A stretch of 26,935 nucleotides of DNA. Source: Firm-13 sp964617375 (GTDB lineage Bacteria > Bacillota > Clostridia > Saccharofermentanales > Saccharofermentanaceae). Position 1 is the first letter of the stretch; every line of letters starts with the position of its first letter. The DNA is taken from assembly GCA_964617375.1 (NCBI GenBank), contig CAZTXQ010000039.1, forward strand, positions 1 to 26,935, read 5' to 3'. Of the stretch, positions 23,932-26,935 are shown piece by piece. Under the pieces are notes generated by a model. That model saw only the letters and a list, made by a program, of their open reading frames with translations. It was not told the origin of the DNA and made no database searches. The position numbers and the translations under genes were made by a program.

Positions 23932-24903
23932 TTATGCCTCCCTGTCAGAAGATTCAGATGAAAGTGACAGTTTTTTAGAGAGGGGTCTGTCCGTATCTTC
24001 GGATACGATATAACGCGGGCGATTTTTTACCTCTTCGAAAATCCGGGCGATATACGTTCCGATCAGCCCGAGGCTGATCATAATACAGGCGCCGACCACA
24101 AGCTCGATCACGATAACGGTCGTAAAGCCGTTTGCGGCCTGACCCGTAAAGAAGTTTATGAGAGTCTGTATTAAGAGGATCAGCGCTCCGATCATAAAGA
24201 GAATGCCGATGATCGTAATGAGGCGAAGAGGTATCGCCGAAAAAGACGTGATGGCATCGACGGAGAGCTTAATCAATTTGCGGAAAGACCAGCGGGTATG
24301 TCCTGTCTCGCGCTCGGCGACTTCGAAGGTGAACGTCGTGCGCTTGTAACCGAGCCAGGCGGACAGTCCGCGAAAAAAGGTGCTGTGCTCGGTGAATTCG
24401 CGCCACTGCAGAACGACTTTGCGGTCGAGAAGCTTGTAATCAGACGCATTGGCCAGCTTGAATCCGGAAACCTTATGGAAAAGTCCGTAGAACACGAACG
24501 AGTTTAACTTGCTTGCGAGACTCTCCTTGCCGCGGGAACTTTTGACGCCCTCGACGACTTCGTAGCCCTGCTTCCAGAGGGCGACCATCTCGGGTATATG
24601 CTCCGGCGGATGCTGAAGATCGCCGTCCATCAGAATGACGGCATCCGCATCGGCGGCGTCGAGCCCCGCCAGGACCGCAGCTTCTTTGCCGAAGTTCCGC
24701 GACAGCTTGAGGCCGCGTACCTTATCGGGGTATTTTTTCGCGCCCTCGGAAATTGCGTTCCAAGTGCCGTCCTTCGAGCCGTCGTCGACAAGAAGCATCG
24801 AATACTCCATATGAAGGGTGTCCAATATGGGAATGAGCCGCTCGATCGATATCGGTATCTGCAGTTCTTCGTTATAAAAGGGCAGCAATACAATTAATTC
24901 CAT
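23932..24903 (-). CDS. GT2 glycosyltransferase, DPM1/GtrB-like with two C-terminal membrane helices
   Basis: This 323-residue enzyme has a GT-A domain: 'LIVLLPFYNEE' (from residue 3), 'LLVDDGSKDGTW', 'GLKLSRNFGKEAAVLAG', and the metal-binding 'ILMDGDLQHPPE'. Two membrane helices follow at about 219-245 and 255-285, as in polyprenyl-phosphate glycosyltransferases (GtrB, ArnC, DPM1 group III). Such enzymes move a sugar from a nucleotide to a lipid phosphate carrier on the inner membrane face. The start at 24903 has GGAG 7 nt upstream (24911-24914); a longer frame to 24942 lacks this. The following GT-C-like gene may use the lipid-linked sugar. Confidence 0.93.
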   Translation of the reverse strand: MELIVLLPFYNEELQIPISIERLIPILDTLHMEYSMLLVDDGSKDGTWNAISEGAKKYPDKVRGLKLSRNFGKEAAVLAGLDAADADAVILMDGDLQHPPEHIPEMVALWKQGYEVVEGVKSSRGKESLASKLNSFVFYGLFHKVSGFKLANASDYKLLDRKVVLQWREFTEHSTFFRGLSAWLGYKRTTFTFEVAERETGHTRWSFRKLIKLSVDAITSFSAIPLRLITIIGILFMIGALILLIQTLINFFTGQAANGFTTVIVIELVVGACIMISLGLIGTYIARIFEEVKNRPRYIVSEDTDRPLSKKLSLSSESSDREA

Positions 24904-24986
24904 ACTCTGTCTCCGCATTTCCATAAGAATATAAGTATACAAACTTATCTTAACATAGGCGGTGAAACGGGAAGACTACTCTTGTA

Positions 24987-25436
24987 TTACATTTCGCGGC
25001 AGATCAGCGGCATCTCCATAAATCCTACAATGAAGGGCAGATGCGGCAAATCAATGGTTCCCGTGTGCGTAAATCCATTAAGCAGATACCAGTCCTTAAG
25101 ACGTGTGTTCTCTTCGATGATTCCGATCTCAATTTTATGTCCGCCGAGACGAATCGCCTCGGTCCGGGCCTTTTCGAGAAGCACCGCGCCGATGCCGTCG
25201 TGCCTGTATTCGGGAAGAACGCAGAGCTTCTCGAGAGAGAAAACGCCTTCACCCTTGTCACGAAGCTGCATAAATCCGACCGGGCGGTCCCCATCCGCAA
25301 ATGAACCGAACATGATATTGCCGTTCTTAAAGTCGTTAAGGAGACGCTCCAGAGGAAGGAATGCACCGTTCGTCGCGCAGTTCTCGGGCGTCAGGCCGAA
25401 TTCCTTTGCCACGGTCATGAAGCTCTCGCGAATCAT
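24987..25436 (-). CDS. GNAT family N-acetyltransferase
   Basis: From ATG 25436 the protein has 149 residues. Family marks are 'GFMQLRD', 'FSLEKLCVLPEYRHDGIGAVLLEKA' (acetyl-CoA loop Q/RxxGxG/A-like RHDGIG) and 'LKDWYLLNGFTHTG'. The frame stays open upstream and encodes 'ETILLREVRADELDACAAM', the expected first strand and helix of a GNAT fold. A perfect GGAGG (25502-25506) lies before it, yet there is no ATG, GTG or TTG in that interval. Three consecutive ACG codons sit 2-8 nt after the site. The real start is therefore unclear. ATG 25436 has no ribosome binding site and would lose the first strand. Substrate unknown. Confidence 0.85.
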   Translation of the reverse strand: MIRESFMTVAKEFGLTPENCATNGAFLPLERLLNDFKNGNIMFGSFADGDRPVGFMQLRDKGEGVFSLEKLCVLPEYRHDGIGAVLLEKARTEAIRLGGHKIEIGIIEENTRLKDWYLLNGFTHTGTIDLPHLPFIVGFMEMPLICREM

Positions 25437-25511
25437 CGCGGCACATGCGTCAAGTTCATCCGCGCGTACTTCGCGGAGTAGTATGGTTTCCGTCGTCGTA
25501 TCCTCCGAAAG

Positions 25512-25535
25512 GCGAGCATATTGTTTTATGCTCGC
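25512..25535. promoter_or_regulatory. Perfect 9-bp inverted repeat upstream of the GNAT gene
   Basis: GCGAGCATA (25512-25520) and TATGCTCGC (25527-25535) are exact complements around a 6-nt loop. It lies 5 nt before the GGAGG ribosome binding site of the GNAT gene on the minus strand. It may be an operator or a translation-affecting hairpin. There is no T-run. Confidence 0.55.
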
Positions 25536-25641
25536 TAAATTGATTAGGATTCATTATAGACGCCTGATCGTTTGAGGTAAAGAGACGGGAGGCGTGATGA
25601 ATTGGCATAAAAAAAGCGGCTGAATAAAATCAGATAAAGCC

Positions 25642-26364
25642 TCACTGGTTTTTATAGATTCCTGCATATCCCATATCTGACTCTGCTACAAAAGTAACAT
25701 TTGATCTCAATTCGTTTAATTCTTCTGCCATTTCTGAAGTGTATACAACCACGCGTTCAATATTCGGGCAATGATCCACAACATCCAGAATTTGTGTTAT
25801 GTTGCTCTTTGTCAGATAAATCATCTTCACATCGGATATTGTTTTAATATATTCAAGATCCTCATTTTCCAGAGCCAGTGTATACAGATACTCGTAAATA
25901 TCTTCATCGCTTCTCTTAATGATGCCTGTCTGGTTACTTACAGAAGCCACTGTGCTTTTAACAGGATTCGCACTGCTGAACATGACATCGTTTAAAATTC
26001 TGAAATCTATTTCAATATCGTAACCATCGTTTAAGAAAAAATCGGGATTATCAATCATGTATTCATTTATCAACATTCTGGTCTCATTTACGACTTGGTC
26101 AAGCGATTTTTCTTTCCGGTTTTCAAGGTAGTCTGTAAGAAAATATATTTTCATATAGATAAAATTACCAGTTTTACTTTCGTTATAATATGGTTCCTCG
26201 AACCCAATATAGTCGCCCATGGATTCCAAAACATACTGCTCCAGACCTGCAATTCTGTCATGGTATTCAGTCTGCGCAGTAATTCTTTTTGTGCATCCGA
26301 CAAAGGGGATGCATAGCAGGATGATCAGTATGAGACATATGGTCTTTTTCATTGCTTTTATCAT
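25642..26364 (-). CDS. Putative lipoprotein of unknown function
   Basis: This 240-residue protein has a lipoprotein signal peptide: Lys-rich start, hydrophobic 'ICLILIILLCIPFVG', and Cys24 after FVG. The -3 residue is Phe, which is a little off consensus. The mature part is acidic and mixed alpha/beta, with 'DYIGFEEPYY', 'TRMLINEYMIDNPDFF' and 'HCPNIERVVVYTSEMAEEL'. No family was recognised. The last third reads like repeated short beta-alpha steps ('ISDVKMIYLTKS', 'CPNIERVVVYTS'). ATG 26364 has GGTGG upstream. It is divergent from the bacteriocin gene, and AT-rich codons set it apart from the GC-richer housekeeping genes to the left. Confidence 0.78.
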   Translation of the reverse strand: MIKAMKKTICLILIILLCIPFVGCTKRITAQTEYHDRIAGLEQYVLESMGDYIGFEEPYYNESKTGNFIYMKIYFLTDYLENRKEKSLDQVVNETRMLINEYMIDNPDFFLNDGYDIEIDFRILNDVMFSSANPVKSTVASVSNQTGIIKRSDEDIYEYLYTLALENEDLEYIKTISDVKMIYLTKSNITQILDVVDHCPNIERVVVYTSEMAEELNELRSNVTFVAESDMGYAGIYKNQ

Positions 26365-26447
26365 TTCATTCCACCGTTATGATAGTCCCTAAACGTTTCA
26401 AGGTTTCTGTTTTTTCAACTTGCTGCAAGAGAAACGAAATCAAAAAT

Positions 26448-26476
26448 ATTATAGAGCTAATAGAATAAAATTACAA
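26448..26476 (-). promoter_or_regulatory. Promoter of the lipoprotein gene
   Basis: On the minus strand TTGTAA (26476-26471), 17 bp, TATAAT (26453-26448). It lies about 85 nt before ATG 26364. Confidence 0.6.
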
Positions 26477-26532
26477 AGCTACCCCGACATTTGATACTAT
26501 TTTCGATATATAAAAATGAAAATCTAAAATTA

Positions 26533-26561
26533 TTGACATTTATTTAAATAAATAATATAGT
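26533..26561 (+). promoter_or_regulatory. Near-consensus sigma-A promoter of the bacteriocin gene
   Basis: TTGACA (26533-26538), 17 bp, TATAGT (26556-26561). The transcript should start near 26568, about 35 nt before ATG 26603. It diverges from the lipoprotein promoter about 57 bp away. Confidence 0.8.
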
Positions 26562-26602
26562 TATGAATAGGCGCCAATAAGATAGAATAGAGAGGAACTA
26601 TT

Positions 26603-26914
26603 ATGTTAAAAAAGATTGTTGCCCTTGCCTCCATTGCACTAATAATCGGATCAGCAGTTGCGGTTTCTGCAACCAGAACTGTGACTGATTCCGGCATTTG
26701 GAATTATGGAGCGAATATTTTTTCAGGTAACTATTCAAACTATGTAGATTACATGCATACAGACTGGAGCTCATCAGTTTCTAGTCCTGGAGGTTCAACA
26801 ACAAGTGGATGGGTTCAGATAGGTACGGCTAAATCCCAACAGGGTTATTGGTTGCTTGGGGGCAACAAAGCCTACTATAATTTTAACCTGAAATCGGCAA
26901 GTAATCGAGTCTAA
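26603..26914 (+). CDS. Lactococcin-972-like bacteriocin precursor
   Basis: This 103-residue protein has a Sec signal peptide, 'MLKKIVALASIALIIGSAVA', with cleavage near residue 23. The mature region of about 80 residues has the lactococcin 972 layout: 'GIWNYG' near its start, 'SNYVDYMHTDWSSSVSS', 'TTSGWVQIGTAKSQQGYWLL' and 'KAYYNFN' at the end. Lactococcin 972 is a Sec-exported, unmodified bacteriocin that binds lipid II and blocks septum formation. GAGGA (26593-26596) precedes the ATG. In known loci an integral membrane protein (DUF1430) and ABC transporter follow; here the window ends 21 nt after the stop. The C-terminal 'LKSASNRV' goes past the usual Tyr-Tyr-Asn end. Confidence 0.85.
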   Translation: MLKKIVALASIALIIGSAVAVSATRTVTDSGIWNYGANIFSGNYSNYVDYMHTDWSSSVSSPGGSTTSGWVQIGTAKSQQGYWLLGGNKAYYNFNLKSASNRV

Positions 26915-26935
26915 ACCCTGAAAAGGCATACGCCG

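Overview
The window looks like a chromosomal segment of an anaerobic, Gram-positive clostridial bacterium, probably a gut or rumen relative of the Ruminococcaceae/Oscillospiraceae. The placement is inferred from strong AGGAGG-type ribosome binding sites, sigma-A promoters, a YtrA-type GntR/ABC operon, a type III glutamine synthetase, an HD-domain CCA enzyme, a split ThrE exporter, and a prepilin fused to what looks like a cellulose-binding domain. GC is near one half by eye. No rRNA, tRNA, CRISPR array or transposase gene was found.

Layout: 1-997 holds no convincing gene. It carries two tandem hairpin repeats, a solo copy of a second hairpin family, and the promoter of the next operon. 998-2896 is a GntR repressor followed by an ABC ATPase and permease. 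2977-6388 is a MacA/MacB-like tripartite efflux operon, followed closely by a CCA-adding enzyme (6445-7830), which converges on an Hsp20 gene (7867-8322, minus).

8766-13133 is a surface-protein region. It has a type IV prepilin with a Thr/Pro linker and a CBM2-like domain, two secreted CAP-domain proteins (the second frameshifted at a poly-G tract), a DUF2752 membrane protein, and a zinc-ribbon/dispanin (CD225) protein. 13300-15123 is a large zinc-ribbon/coiled-coil/DUF4177-like protein. 15247-17361 is glnN, with a terminator-like hairpin between a possible promoter and the start codon. 17473-18721 is a two-gene ThrE-type exporter. 18802-20883 is an EF-G paralog that lacks the usual G3 histidine.

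20987-21356 is a five-unit array with an exact 74-bp period; each unit has a 12-bp-stem hairpin. After it, on the minus strand, come a polytopic membrane protein and a DPM1/GtrB-like glycosyltransferase in one operon (21610-24903), a GNAT acetyltransferase whose start is unclear (24987-25436), and a lipoprotein (25642-26364). Divergent from the lipoprotein and near the right edge is a lactococcin-972-like bacteriocin gene (26603-26914) with a near-consensus promoter; any immunity/ABC genes would lie outside the window.

The items most worth following up are the CBM2-like prepilin, the two hairpin families that share one architecture (40/41-nt hairpin plus 34-nt spacer), the poly-G frameshift in a surface CAP protein, the glnN leader hairpin, and the edge-truncated lactococcin-972-type locus.
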